Part shown: positions 48,290-58,970 of the stretch, in pieces | Numbering within the stretch: position 1 is the first letter of the stretch | Layout: the number at the start of each line of letters is the position of its first letter | Source of the DNA: Nageia nagi | Taxonomy: Eukaryota; Pinophyta | Direction of reading: 5' to 3' | Assembly: GCA_050084985.1 (NCBI GenBank) | Contig: JBITNC010000001.1 | Coordinates: 192,510,001-192,574,000, forward strand | DNA length: 64,000 bases | Translations under genes and position numbers: made by a program | The notes under the pieces: generated by a model | Databases searched by the model: none | The model's input: the letters and a program-made list of their open reading frames with translations, nothing else | What the model was told of the DNA's origin: nothing

Positions 48290-49800
48290 CTAAGCATGAG
48301 TGCTAGATGGTAACCATGAAAGTGAAGTATGAGGTGCATATAAAAAATAAAAATTGAGACTTGGTTCCTTATCCTAATGAGAAGAATTTGATTGGTAATA
48401 AGTGGATCTACAAGGTCAAATTCAATTCAGTTAGAGATATTGAGAAATACAAGGCAAGGTTAGTAGCTAAAGGTTTTGCTTAGAAATATGATGTATATTA
48501 TGAGGAAACCTTTGCTCTCATAGCAAATATGCCTATTGTTAGGATTATCCTTGCTCTTTTTATAGCTTAATGATGGAAAGTTTTTCAACTTGACATCAAA
48601 AGTGCATTTCTCAATGGTGACTTAGATGTGGAAATCTTCATGAATCAATCAAAAGGGTTTATTATGGAAGGAAAAGAGTCCTTTGTGTACAAGCTAAAGA
48701 TGCCATTGTATGGAATTAAGAAAGCACCTCGAGCTTGGTACAGGATGATTTTAGGGTATTTTACAGACATTAATTTCTCTAAGTATTTGTTTTACTCCAA
48801 TATATATGTGTTCAATCAAGGGAAATACATTATCTTGATTCTCCTTTATGTGGATGATCTTTTGATTATTGGGAATAATGATGAAATCATTCAAGAGTGC
48901 ATATCCAAACTTAAGGCAACATTTGAAATGATTGGTTTTGATCTCTTGCACTACTATCTTGAAATGAAAGTGTATCAATACAAGGATTGTACTTACCTCG
49001 ATCAATCTAAGTATATATCATACATCTTGCAGAAGTATGGAATGGAGGAATGTAGATATACTATGATCCTAGAATCACTATTTCTTTGAGCTCCAACTCT
49101 TAGTTAGTTGATGCTATAGCTTACAAGTAATTAATTAGTTATCTTTTTGTATTTGACTATATCCAAGCTAGATATTACTTTTGAAGTGAATCTGATGGCA
49201 CAATTCATGCAAAAACCATATGTTGAGCACCTTAATGCTATTAAGCAAATCTTGAAGATTGTTGCAAGGACTAAGGATCTTGCTTTCAAGTATTCTAAGT
49301 TTCCCTCATTTGTTCTCTCTTGATTCTCAAATTTTGACTATGAAGGAGATAGAGATGATAGGAAATCAACCTCTACGTATTTGTTTAGCATTGGTTTAGG
49401 TGCAATCTCTTGGACTTACAAGAAGTAGCCTACTATTTTTCTTTCCACCACAAAATTTTAATATCATGCCATGTTTATTGTAGTCCAAGAAGCCATTTGC
49501 CTAAGGTATATTTTAAAATAAATTAGGTATGAGTAAGGTGGCTCATCTTTGATTTCTTCAGATAATCAATCGGTTATTTCTTTGGCTAAGAATCTTGTGT
49601 TCCATCAAAGAACAAAACATGTGTAAATCCATGCCTATTTTATCAAGGAGAAGGTTCTTGATGGCATCACACACCTAGAATATTGTCCATCCACCTTGAA
49701 CTCCACTAATTTGTTCATCAAACCCTTATTAGAAGCACATTTCTATAAGATTAGGGATGCTATCGAGTTGGTGAAGTTGTCCTCAAGTGGGAGTGAAGTT
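48290..49800 (+). pseudogene. Copia reverse transcriptase and RNase H
   Basis: RT begins near 48360 (TWFLVPYP-like, NKWIYKVKFN, YKARLVAKGF). It continues through FQLDIKSAFLNGDL and the open frame 48628-49089 with YGIKKAPRAWY and LLYVDDLLIIG, the intact YVDD catalytic box. RNase H follows at about 49190-49760: KSTSTYLFSIGLGAISW, SLISSDNQSVISLAKN and HQRTKHV, with the second strand-cleavage Asp context still visible. Stops occur in each block. The last codons end near 49800. Confidence 0.85.
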
Positions 49801-50611
49801 TGAATTCTTATGTTGAATTCATGTTTGTGATAACAACTTCACCCCTAAGAGGATTTTATGTTGTATAGTGTTAATTTTGTTGTATGCCTTCATGGTAAGT
49901 TCATTCTACATGAGGAACTTGTACAAATTTTTAAAGAAAAAGATTGGCCAATCTAGTACTATTCAGTTATCCATGTGTGAGGAAATCTTATGTGTCTTTT
50001 GGCACTTTTTAGTTATCCATATGTGAGGAACTCATATATGCATGCTCAAATTTTGGTCAATCTAGCATTGTTCAGTTATCCATATGTGAGGAACTCTTAT
50101 GTATCTTTTAACACTATTCAATTATCCATATGAGAGGAACTCATATGTACATCCTCTATTTATAATAATAATCAACACATGTTTTACATATAGTAGGTGA
50201 CTATAAGTTTTTAGCATGGCATCTTCATGATGATTTATAGTGCACCATTGATTAGTTCATGATGGCATTTATGTGATTCATCTATCCTTGTTGAGATGAA
50301 TATGTTGCATCTAATTGATCTTGTTATTTGAGTTGCTTATGACTTATAGGTTCCTTTGAGATTATAGGTTACTTACCTTAGGTATGTAGGCTCTTGGAGA
50401 CTCTTCATGACTTCTAGTTGAATGACTACTTCATGTACATTGAAACCAATTGTGGTTAATGATTGTATTTGGCAAAGTAGTGAGTCTTAAACTAGATCTT
50501 TCTTACTTCACAAATATGTAAAAAATTCTCATCTTCGTTGTATCTGTTTGGAGGAGAACTCTCTTACTTTCTCTTCTTCTCCTCTCTTATTCGCTCTATC
50601 CCAATATTGTA
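49801..50611. other. Copia 3' untranslated region with tandem repeat
   Basis: No coding sequence. Contains repeated AGTTATCCATATGTGAGGAA units (49964-50150). Confidence 0.6.
49964..50150. repeat. Higher-order repeat in the copia 3' region
   Basis: The segment AGTTATCCAT(A/G)TGTGAGGAA starts near 49964, 50010, 50073 and 50119. Spacings alternate between about 46 and 63, giving a composite unit of about 110 bp present twice. Confidence 0.75.
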
Positions 50612-50622
50612 TTAAGGGGGAG
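50612..50622 (+). promoter_or_regulatory. Polypurine tract of the copia element
   Basis: TTAAGGGGGAG directly precedes the TGTTGGAATG start of the 3' LTR. Confidence 0.9.
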
Positions 50623-51122
50623 TGTTGGAATGTATAATGCATTATTATAAAGGTTTTGTAATAATATTCTATGTAAATTCACTAATACTTAAGGGTATCA
50701 TTTGATACCTTAAGTATTTAAGTGAATATAATAATGTAACTTGTCCTACACTCCATGTCATGAGCATGCCCCTTGGGTAAAAAGATGTGCATGTCATGCT
50801 ATTGTATATTGGATAAAAGGGTGATCCAAAGAAAGATTTTGGCCCATAAATAGAAGGCTCCCTCTTTGTGATTACACACCAATTGTGAAGTAAAGTTATG
50901 CTATAGGATAGAAGTGTAGGAGATGAGATTAGGAGGATTGTAAGAGAGTTGTATATGTGATTGAAGTAAAGATCTAGTTAGTGGATGTACTCCTAGTTAG
51001 AGGAACCATTTACATTTTGTGTCACTTTGTGAGATTGCTTTGTGTGTTAGTTAGATGTGAATTGAGAGATTTCAAGAGATCTTGGTTGTTTAAGAATTAT
51101 CCTGTTGGTGGTAGTTCCTTCA
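50623..51122 (+). repeat. 3' LTR of the copia element
   Basis: 500 bp, partner of 42377-42873, ending GTAGTTCCTTCA. The open frame at 50981-51517 begins in this LTR and reads into the LINE; it is a chance fusion, not a gene. Confidence 0.92.
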
Positions 51123-51127
51123 ATAAT

Positions 51128-51790
51128 ATTTTTGATAACACTTTGATTGTTTGTATTATGTTGAGTGATTTTGCTAGTTCATTTCAATGGCATGAGACCC
51201 ACACTTTGATTGGGTTTTTTTTGGGTAGAGTCCCTAGTGAGTTAGTCTTATATTCATGGGTGAAGCAAAATTGGGCTCCCCATGGGGTAAAAATTGTTGG
51301 TGTGCAAAACCTTAAAATAGGTCTTTTCTTATTTCATTTTACAACCCCTACACATATGCAAGGAGTTTTGGCTCATGGCCCTTGGTCTATTCCTAATACT
51401 TTGTTGCTTTTCCAATCATGTACCAAGGATTTCTTAACAGCTAATGCTATGTCCCTTAAGGTTCCTATCATGGTTGAATTCCTTGGTTTTCCTTTACCTT
51501 TATGGCCTCATTTTTAGTGCATTATTGATCCTCTTAGAGAGTTTATCTACTAAGATGAAGATAAATTTTTCTCTCTTAGTTTCACTATCGATACTATGTA
51601 AAGGTCAACTTGTCTCAAGACCTTTAGCATTATGTTGATATCCAAATAGGAGAGACTAAGTTTCATTAGAAACTAAATTATATTAATTTACCAAACACCT
51701 GCTATAAGTGTCAATGCAATACCCATTTGATTCATCAGTGTCCCTTAATGGAAGGAAATTTTATACCCAAGCAAATGGCAACAAGGACCC
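51128..51790 (+). pseudogene. Main part of the second LINE's ORF1 (DUF4283 and zinc knuckle)
   Basis: Open to about 51517: LIGFFLGRVPSELVLYSWVK, GLFLFHFTTPTHMQGVLAHG, then PIMVEFLGFPLPLWPHF, the DUF4283 pattern with its conserved Pro-Leu-Trp. After a stop, the CCHC knuckle appears at about 51700-51750 (CYKCQCNTHLIHQCPL). Its beginning lies 8.75 kb upstream on the other side of the copia element. Confidence 0.75.
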
Positions 51791-52299
51791 CCTAGTGGAA
51801 ATAATCCCAAGCCTACTCAGGGGTAATGGTCTATTGTTAATTGTAAGAGAAGAATGGTAGAAATAGTAACATTTCTAATGGGAAGCCTTATACTCTAAAA
51901 GGTGGTTTAGGTCTGGCTAATACTTTCAATGCTAATGGGAATCATTCTACTCATGAAGGTGGTTCTACTTTAGTCATTCAAGCTCCTTCATCTTATTTGG
52001 TTGAGACTCTATTGGTAATTATACCACACCTTGTAATTGTTTGTTCTTTTGGGCCAATTTTCTAAGATTCCTAGGACATGATTATTATTCAATCCCTTTC
52101 TCGAGGGTAGGATACCTTTCAAACATGTGGTGGCTATATGTCTTGTAGCCCTCCCCATGGTTCTATTCATCCTAAGAAACATCACTATTTTACTTTTATT
52201 TAGAATAACTATGATGATATTAAGTAATCCTTATGAATCACTCTGTGGGTTTAAGCACTCAAAGTTATTGAAGGTCAAAATCATGGATCATATTTATTC

Positions 52300-53753
52300 A
52301 TGATTTTTATGTCATAGAATGTTAGAGGGCTATTGGACCATGCTCACAAATATTTAGTCTAGAATTAGATTATTTCTTGCATGCATCCATTAGGTATATT
52401 AGATTTTTTATGTTTACAAGAAATCAAGGTGTTAGGTTTTCATTTGCAATCGACATGCACTATGATTTGGTCATAGAGCCACTTTTTCATTGCTCATCAT
52501 TATGATGGAAAAGGTAGTGTTGTTTTATTTATTTCCAAAAAGAGGAATTCCCATTTTTCACTTGGGGAAATGATCCCATCAACTAGGTTATCTGGATCCT
52601 TCTTGAGGTGACTAGTATGTCCTTTGGTATTCTAAATATTTATGCTTATAATGATGCATTTGAGCATTGTTCATTATGGCATTAGATCATTTTTTCTCTC
52701 CCACAAGATATTTGGGTAATGTATAGGGATTTTAATATGTTTGAAAGAGCTTCTGATAAGATTGGCATCCATCCTACCAAGTGGCCTAGTGGGGAGCATC
52801 ATGACTGGTACTTCATGTGAAGTAAATTAGGTTTTATGGATCCTAATTCCTCTTTTGTGCTAACTAGTTTTCCACATCATATTTGGTATACATGGTCTAA
52901 TTTTCAAGATGGAGATGCTCATATCATATGTCAACTTGATCATGCCATATTGTATGATTAGCAAATTTTTTGCTTCCATTGGTGTAACCACTCTATGGCA
53001 TTTATGGAATCCATGCCAGGCACCACCATCCCATATCATCAATTGATTTGATTCACCATTACTCATGGCCATCTACCACTAGTGCAACGCATGAATAAGG
53101 TCTTCCTGAACACATTGTTTCTAAGTTCTCCAGCAATAGTTTCTTATATTCATCATATTTAGAACCTAGTTTCTTACCTTACTGGCATATATGGGCACAT
53201 TGAATGGTGTAAGTATGCTATCTCTTGGATAATAGTGCTTCATTACACCCTTGGATGAAATGTTGATCAGTTTAGGTGATGTTATAATGTTGCTCTATAG
53301 GACAAATTGGTCAGAGTTATGCTACAATTGGAAGTTGTCCATTTCTTTATTGTACTTCAGTCACAGGTTGCTAAAATTTGCCAAGAGCTTAATATTTCAA
53401 ACATTTATTAAGCTTGAGATGCTAAAATTAAATCCAAAATGCATTATCTTAAAGTGGGCAATAAAGTGACCAAGGAATTTTTCAATCAGCTCCAGTCCCC
53501 ACCATTAATCCACTTAGTTCAAAGCCCTTCTTGATGGTCAAACTTAGGAAACCTCCATTGCTAACATTTTTGAGTTTTTTATGCGATATCATTCTTATGT
53601 TTTTTCTTCTTAGCAACCCAATACTCAAACCCTTAAGGTTGTTTCTATATATATGGCTATTGTACCCAATAAATTGTCTACATTACAATGGTTAGAGTGT
53701 GACAAACCTTTACTATTGGATGATTTAAAAGAAGCACTAGCTCAGATGACCAA
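52300..53753 (+). pseudogene. Second LINE ORF2, endonuclease to RT start
   Basis: The endonuclease has NVRGLLDHAHKYLV (about 52318-52360), LDFLCLQEIKVLGF (about 52400-52440, catalytic Gln-Glu kept), ILNIYAYNDAFEH (about 52630-52670) and YRDFNMFE, where GDFNMVE is usual. Its C-terminal part runs to about 53060. The frame then enters the RT linker and ends with LLLDDLKEALAQMTNE at the solo LTR. Confidence 0.75.
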
Positions 53754-54265
53754 TGAAATGTTGGAATGTATAATGCATTATTGTCAAGGTTTTGTAATAA
53801 TCCTCTTCATAAATTCACTAATACTTAAGGGTATCATTAGATACCTTAAGTATTTAGGTGAATATGATAATGTAACTTATCCTACACTCCATGTCATGAG
53901 CATGCCCCTTGGGTAAAAGGGAGTTGCATGTTATGCCTTTGTACATTGGATAAAAGAGTGATCCAAAGAGGAATTTTGGCCTATAAAAAGAAGGCTCCCT
54001 CTTTTTTATCACTCACCAATTTGTAAAGTAATGTTATTCTCTAGGATAGTGTTTAGGAGATGAAGTTAGAAGGATTGTAAGAGAGTTGTCTTTGTGAATG
54101 AAGTAAGATCTAGTTAGTAGATGTACTCCTAGTTGAAGGAACCACTTTATCTCTTGAGTCACTTTGTAAGATTATCTTCTTGAGTTATCTTGATGTTAGT
54201 ATTAGCTTCCATGTGATCTTGGTAGTGTAGGATTGTATTTTTTATAGTTCAAACCTTTCATGAAA
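53754..54265 (+). mobile_element. Solo copia LTR with perfect TGAAA duplications
   Basis: The LTR (53759-54260, 502 bp) starts TGTTGGAATG like the copia LTRs at 42377 and 50623 and shares most of their length. Its last 100 bp or so differ, and it ends AAACCTTTCA. TGAAA flanks both sides (53754-53758, 54261-54265). No internal sequence remains, the product expected of recombination between two LTRs of one copy. It sits in the RT of the second LINE. Confidence 0.92.
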
Positions 54266-56130
54266 GCTTAAGAGTTAGATGGTTTCCCCTATGAGTTTTT
54301 TAAGAATATTTGGGATATGATTGACCCCAACCTTCTTAAAGTTTATCAAGAAGCTATGCATTGTGGATCTTTGGGAAAAATAATCAATAAGGAAGTGATT
54401 AAGTTTATTCACAATCCAGGTGATGCAAAAATTATTATAAATTAGATGTCCATTACTCTTTTAAATATCATCTATAATATCATAGCTAAAACCCTTGCTT
54501 TAAAGTTACAAACTTTTCTTCCTCTCATTGTTTAGCCTAAGCAAAGTGGTTTTATTAAAGGCTATTATATTCTTCATAATATTTTAGTTATTTGCAAAGG
54601 AATGGAATGGGCTAGGATTAGCCACAAAGATGCTCTTTTTGTTAAGATTGACTTTGAGAAGGATTATGATATAATTAAGTGGCATTTATTCTTACCATGC
54701 TCAAAGCTCTCAGGTTTGGGCAATATTTTATTCACTTAGTTCACATGTTATTTCAAGATGTAGTTATTGTGCTTTATATTAATGGTTCACATTCCTCTAC
54801 TATTGGTTTGTTTTGTTCTATGCGTCAAGGTTTCCCTTTGGCCCCTTCTCTTTACATTTTAGTAGTTGAAGCCTTTGGTTATATTTTGGTTCAACAAGTG
54901 TCTATTTGTAATATTAAGGGTATCTCTCCCCATTTTTCCCAATCCCATATTGTTAATGGTAATTTTATAGATGATTCGTTCTTGAGTCTAAAAGAGGAAA
55001 AGGATTTTATTCATCATGTCATTTCTTATCTTAATACCTTTTGCCAAGTTTCAGGTTTGAGTGTATAGTGGTGTAAGACTTCTTGTTATTGATAATTTAT
55101 TAATGATATCTCCTCCTAGATTCAAGGTTTTCAATGGAATTGGATTAGTCTTAGAGAAGTGTTTAAATTTTTAGGTATTCCATTTACTTTTCATTCATCT
55201 TCTACCAAAATTTGGTATGTTGTGGTTTAAAAAGTTGAACAGAAATTGGAGTATTGGTTTACTCAGAAACTTTCTTTGGTTGGGAAGTTTCAAATTTGTT
55301 CTAAGGTTTTGGTTGACATCCATATTTATTATTCCTCTTATTAGGTCCCATATAATAATTGATTTATCAAACTTGAGTGTTTTCTCAAGGATTTTATTTG
55401 GTCCACTTCTAAAGGAAAAAGGAAGTTTCAAAGAGTTATCAACGAAAATTGTTGCCTCCCTCGATCTTCAGGAGATATGGCAATTTTTTATTATCATAGG
55501 CAAGGTATTTCTCTTTTTGCTAAATGGCTTGTTCAAGTTAGTTTGGGATAAGAGGCTTAGAAGTTTTTATTTTGGTATTTTATTTCTATAGGGATTCCTC
55601 TTAATCATCAAGCTTGGAAAGGCATGGAATTGGCTTCCCTCCTTACTACTTTAGTCTCTATCACCATTTATGGCTCTTTTGTTATCAAAAGAATTTGGAA
55701 AGCATAGGATTAGATTAAAACTTGGCTTAATTAGAAAGGTTTGGCTCCTTACAAGACTTTTTCTACTAAGAATTTGAATGTGTGGTGGTCTTCAATTTTC
55801 ACTCTTCAAGGTTTACCACTTGCTAGTTATCCTTAGATTCATGCTCAGAGATTTTATAAGAAAGGTATTACTACTTTGTTGGATTTCTACTCTATGCATG
55901 ATATAGGTTGGATTTCTTGGTCTTTATTTAAATTCAAGTATGAAATTCTCCTAGATGATAAGAGTCCTTATGAGGCATTCTTGGATGTTGTCCCTTTATC
56001 AGTTCTTTGGAAGCTTCTCACTCAGGCTTAGAGGCCATGGTGGCCAAAATGGTAATGGTATAAAGCAACCCCATTTCATGAGTATAATCCTAGAATGGGA
56101 TATTTATAGCTATATATTAACCTTCCTATG
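54266..56130 (+). pseudogene. Second LINE ORF2, RT to C-terminal region
   Basis: The RT continues with LDGFPYEFFKNIWDMIDPNL, LLNIIYNIIAKTLALK, QSGFIKGYYILHNILV and VKIDFEKDYDIIKWH. The catalytic box is FIDD (about 54967-54978, FADD in most relatives). A thumb/zinc-finger RVT-like region follows to about 56100. Stops are scattered. Sequence homology stops at the gypsy LTR. Confidence 0.75.
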
Positions 56131-56979
56131 TGTAGACACCTAAAAAAGTCCCCTTTTTAACTAGTAAACATTGAAATAATCATAACTCTTTATATAAGCC
56201 TCAAACAAGCTTGAAAACCTCATTATTGGATAGCTCTCATCGAGTACATGCAAAACAAGTGGTCACATGACCCCTTTTCGATAAAATTTGACTATTTGGC
56301 GGTTGTTTTAATGTTGTTATAAAATTGTTAACCAGTCGCTAGCGTTCGCCTACAAACGTCGGTGTTTTGATCCAATCGCCGACGTTCGACCTCCAAACAT
56401 TGGTGACTCTGTAATAGCCGAAAAGACACCAAAATAGCAAAAGGAACTTGGAATGCTTCATTTCTCCAAGATGAGGCGGATAGAGGGGGTTAGTTACGAC
56501 CTACGGTGGCTATTCACTTCCTCTTACCAGCCTTGAAACATCTCATCCAAAATCTATAAACATAAGCCAATACAAAGCAATATGGACCCCAATTGAACCC
56601 ATTTTTGAAGTAGGGTAATGCTGCCAAAATCTTGTGAGCTTATACATTTTATTGTTTTATGTTAGTTTCATTTTAATACTTGTCATACATAGATGATTTG
56701 ATGTTATTGTCTTTTGCATGTGTGTAGGATTTACAGGTTGCTCATACCAAGGGAAGAAGCAAGCAACTCAAAAACAATGAAGATTTAATACTCTTTATTT
56801 TGGCACATAGCATTTGTAAAAGTCCCTTCTAAGGGCAAATTGTAGTTTGAACTAAGATTGAATATCATTTTGCAATTACAACATGTCTATCTATGTTATA
56901 TAATTTGAGGTTCAATGAAGATTGAAGAATAATTGTATTTTATGTTATTCTACATTCCAGCTCAATTTTCATTGCAACA
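56131..56979 (+). repeat. 5' LTR of the gypsy element
   Basis: 849 bp, starting TGTAGACACC and ending TCATTGCAACA just before the primer site. The TGTAGA(C/T)(A/G)CCTAAA start is shared with the Gag/PMD element at 11-20 kb, suggesting related lineages. It contains copies of a GTCG(C/G)(T/C)AGCGTT-like motif also seen in the leader. The partner LTR is outside the window, so the end is set by the primer site. Confidence 0.75.
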
Positions 56980-56982
56980 TTC

Positions 56983-56999
56983 TGGCGCTAGAAGGAGGG
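56983..56999 (+). promoter_or_regulatory. Primer-binding site of the gypsy element
   Basis: TGGCGCTAGAAGGAGGG begins three bases after the LTR. It has the TGG start and differs from the Met(i) sites of the other elements here. tRNA not assigned. Confidence 0.65.
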
Positions 57000-57124
57000 C
57001 CCCTCCGTTATTGAGAGGGAGATTTCTTGTTTATGATTCTACCTTTCTATTCTCTAGTTTTTTGGATTTTTCCGTGTACTAACTTCAAATTTCAAGTTCT
57101 GTGCTTTTTCAGGAATTTGTTGCA

Positions 57125-57290
57125 GAAATGCTGGTGACTGGTATTGAATGCCAGCGACTATAATAGAACACCGATGATTGTAAATAAACACCGATGATTG
57201 TAACTAAATGCCAACGACTATAAATAAATGCCAGCGACTGTAACTAAATGCTAGCGTTTCCTATATAAATGCCAGCGACTCTTACTAGGT
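57125..57290. repeat. Array of short ATGCCAGCGACT repeats in the gypsy leader
   Basis: About ten units of 18-20 bp built on (A/T)ATGCCAGCGACTGTAA or the variant ACACCGATGATTGTAA. The same GCGA(C/T)-containing motif appears in the LTR (about 56333-56405). Confidence 0.75.
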
Positions 57291-57480
57291 CATTTTTTGT
57301 CTCTTTTTGTTATTTCTGAAAAAAATAAAATAAAATTATGTTATGGAAAAATATTTTTGAGTGTGATTCCTTTGCCTAGAGTGCATATAAGAATGGGTAG
57401 AAAAGATTAAATGCATATTTTTTATTAATTTACTTTATGTATGAAGTTATGTATTTATTTTCATGCTTTGGGTGAAGGGC

Positions 57481-57738
57481 ACGTACACATTAATACTTTT
57501 TATCTTGTCTACTTATGCTCTCCCTTTGCGCTTCGAGCAATCTAAGGTGACCAGAATAGACTTGATAAGAAGGGGTAAATTAATTTTTCTTTTCCTTCAC
57601 ATTCACACTACGTACACATTAATATTTTTTATCTTGTCTACTTATGCTCTCCCTTTGCGCTTCGAGTGATCTAAGGTGACCAGAATAGACTTGATAAGAA
57701 GGGGTAATTAACTTTTCTTTTCTTTCACACTCACACTA
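57481..57738. repeat. 129-bp tandem duplication in the gypsy leader
   Basis: ACGTACACATTAAT starts at 57481 and again at 57610. The whole unit, including TTTGCGCTTCGAG and GACTTGATAAGAAGGGGTAA, is repeated with few changes. A diverged third copy of the central part lies at about 57960-58025. The short open frame at 57463-57669 is a by-product. Confidence 0.85.
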
Positions 57739-58970
57739 TCATTAATTGGGTAATTTATCTACACATAATGACCTCTTACTAGTAAGAGGAGGCAATTTAC
57801 TACACATAATACTTCTACAATTGGAAGGGTAAATGAATCACACTTAATTTGGAATGAACTTAAGGAAATAAATCAGGTTTTTTGGGTAGTACAAATCACA
57901 TTAAAGGGTTAATGAATTGGGTGGATTCGAATACACTAAGTACTTTCACTTAACAAAGTATGCTCTCACTTTTGCGCTTCGAGCGATCTTAAGTGATCAG
58001 AAATAAGTTAAGTGAAAGAGGTAAAATTTATCCACATCTTATTTGGAAATTTACTACACATAATACTTCCACAGCTGGAAGGGGTTAATGAACATCACTA
58101 AGAGGTTCGATAATGAATCACACTATAATTAGAAAAGAACAACGGGGTTTATTAAGGTCAAGATCCATCTTATAATAAACTTTTGATTGTATCACATTAA
58201 GATAAGATAAATGAATGGACATGAATGTTGGGGAGGGTAGTATGCATAATTGCATCTTACTTGTTTAAATTGCATTTCATAAGGCCTTAAAGGATATAAT
58301 TGAACATTAACGAGTTGGATGTCACTACCAACCATTAATTCTTACTTCTTTCTACCCACCGACATAACACACTTGAAGCCATAGAGCCAGTCACACTTGG
58401 AGGTGATTACCAAGGTGACCCTCCTTTAGGTAGGAGTCAAAAAAGGAGACTCTTCTAGAACCAAGCCAAGAGCCATAGAAGCTTGTAAACATTCCTTAGG
58501 ATTACCCAACCTACCTTGTTTAACACTTGACAAGTCAAAATAAACTAGGAAAATTAAAAGACTAAAAGTGAACAACTCATATCGTTCATTTAACTCAGAC
58601 ATTAAAAATATGTGAAAAGATTAAAAAAGATAATCACATCGTTAAAAGTAAGCTTGCATATAGGATGTTTGTGCATCAAATTATTTTCTCGAAAATATAA
58701 ACATAAAAGATAAAAATAAAACTTATTTTACGATGTTTGTTTATGTGTTCAAAAACTGAATTGACATGTTTCATTTATGGAATGATATAATAGGTCATAC
58801 AAAGGAATAGGTTTAAAAGATGATTAAAAGTTGATTTTATTTAAGTTTTTTACTTTGAACCCCCTTTGTAACAAATAGAAACATAGGCATGTGTCAATTA
58901 CTCTAGATCCATATAAATTTTGAATTATTGAGAACAATTAAAAGGCCTTTGAATTTTATCATTATGAGGT
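57739..58970. other. Rest of the gypsy leader
   Basis: Non-coding. Includes repeated ACTACACATAATACTTC(T/C)ACA(A/G)(T/C)(T/G)GGAAGGG motifs near 57800 and 58050. No protein recognised. Confidence 0.5.

Larger units (their letters stand above)
42372..51127 (+). mobile_element. Ty1/copia retrotransposon, full-length but inactive
   Basis: The element (42377-51122, 8.75 kb) has LTRs 42377-42873 and 50623-51122, a Met(i)-type primer site, a purine tract, and Gag-Pol in copia order (gag, protease, integrase, RT, RNase H). Flanks GTAAT (42372-42376) and ATAAT (51123-51127) are a 5-bp duplication with one change. It sits inside ORF1 of the second LINE. A long untranslated leader (about 3 kb) precedes gag. 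A related solo LTR lies 2.6 kb downstream. Confidence 0.92.
38050..56130 (+). mobile_element. Second LINE, interrupted by three LTR-type insertions
   Basis: LINE pieces in order are a 5' leader (to 38243), ORF1 start (42275-42376), ORF1 remainder (51128-51790), ORF2 endonuclease and N-terminal RT (52300-53753), and RT to C-terminal region (54266-56130). The gaps are a gag-only LTR element, a copia element and a solo LTR, each with its own target-site duplication. The 3' end is cut by the gypsy LTR starting at 56131, with the rest presumably outside the window. The 5' boundary is not determined. Same family as the LINE at 31105-36947. Confidence 0.75.

Noticed and set aside
50981-51517. A single 178-codon gene
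   Set aside because: It begins inside the copia 3' LTR and runs into LINE ORF1 by chance; the similar frame at 42732-42965 starts in the 5' LTR.
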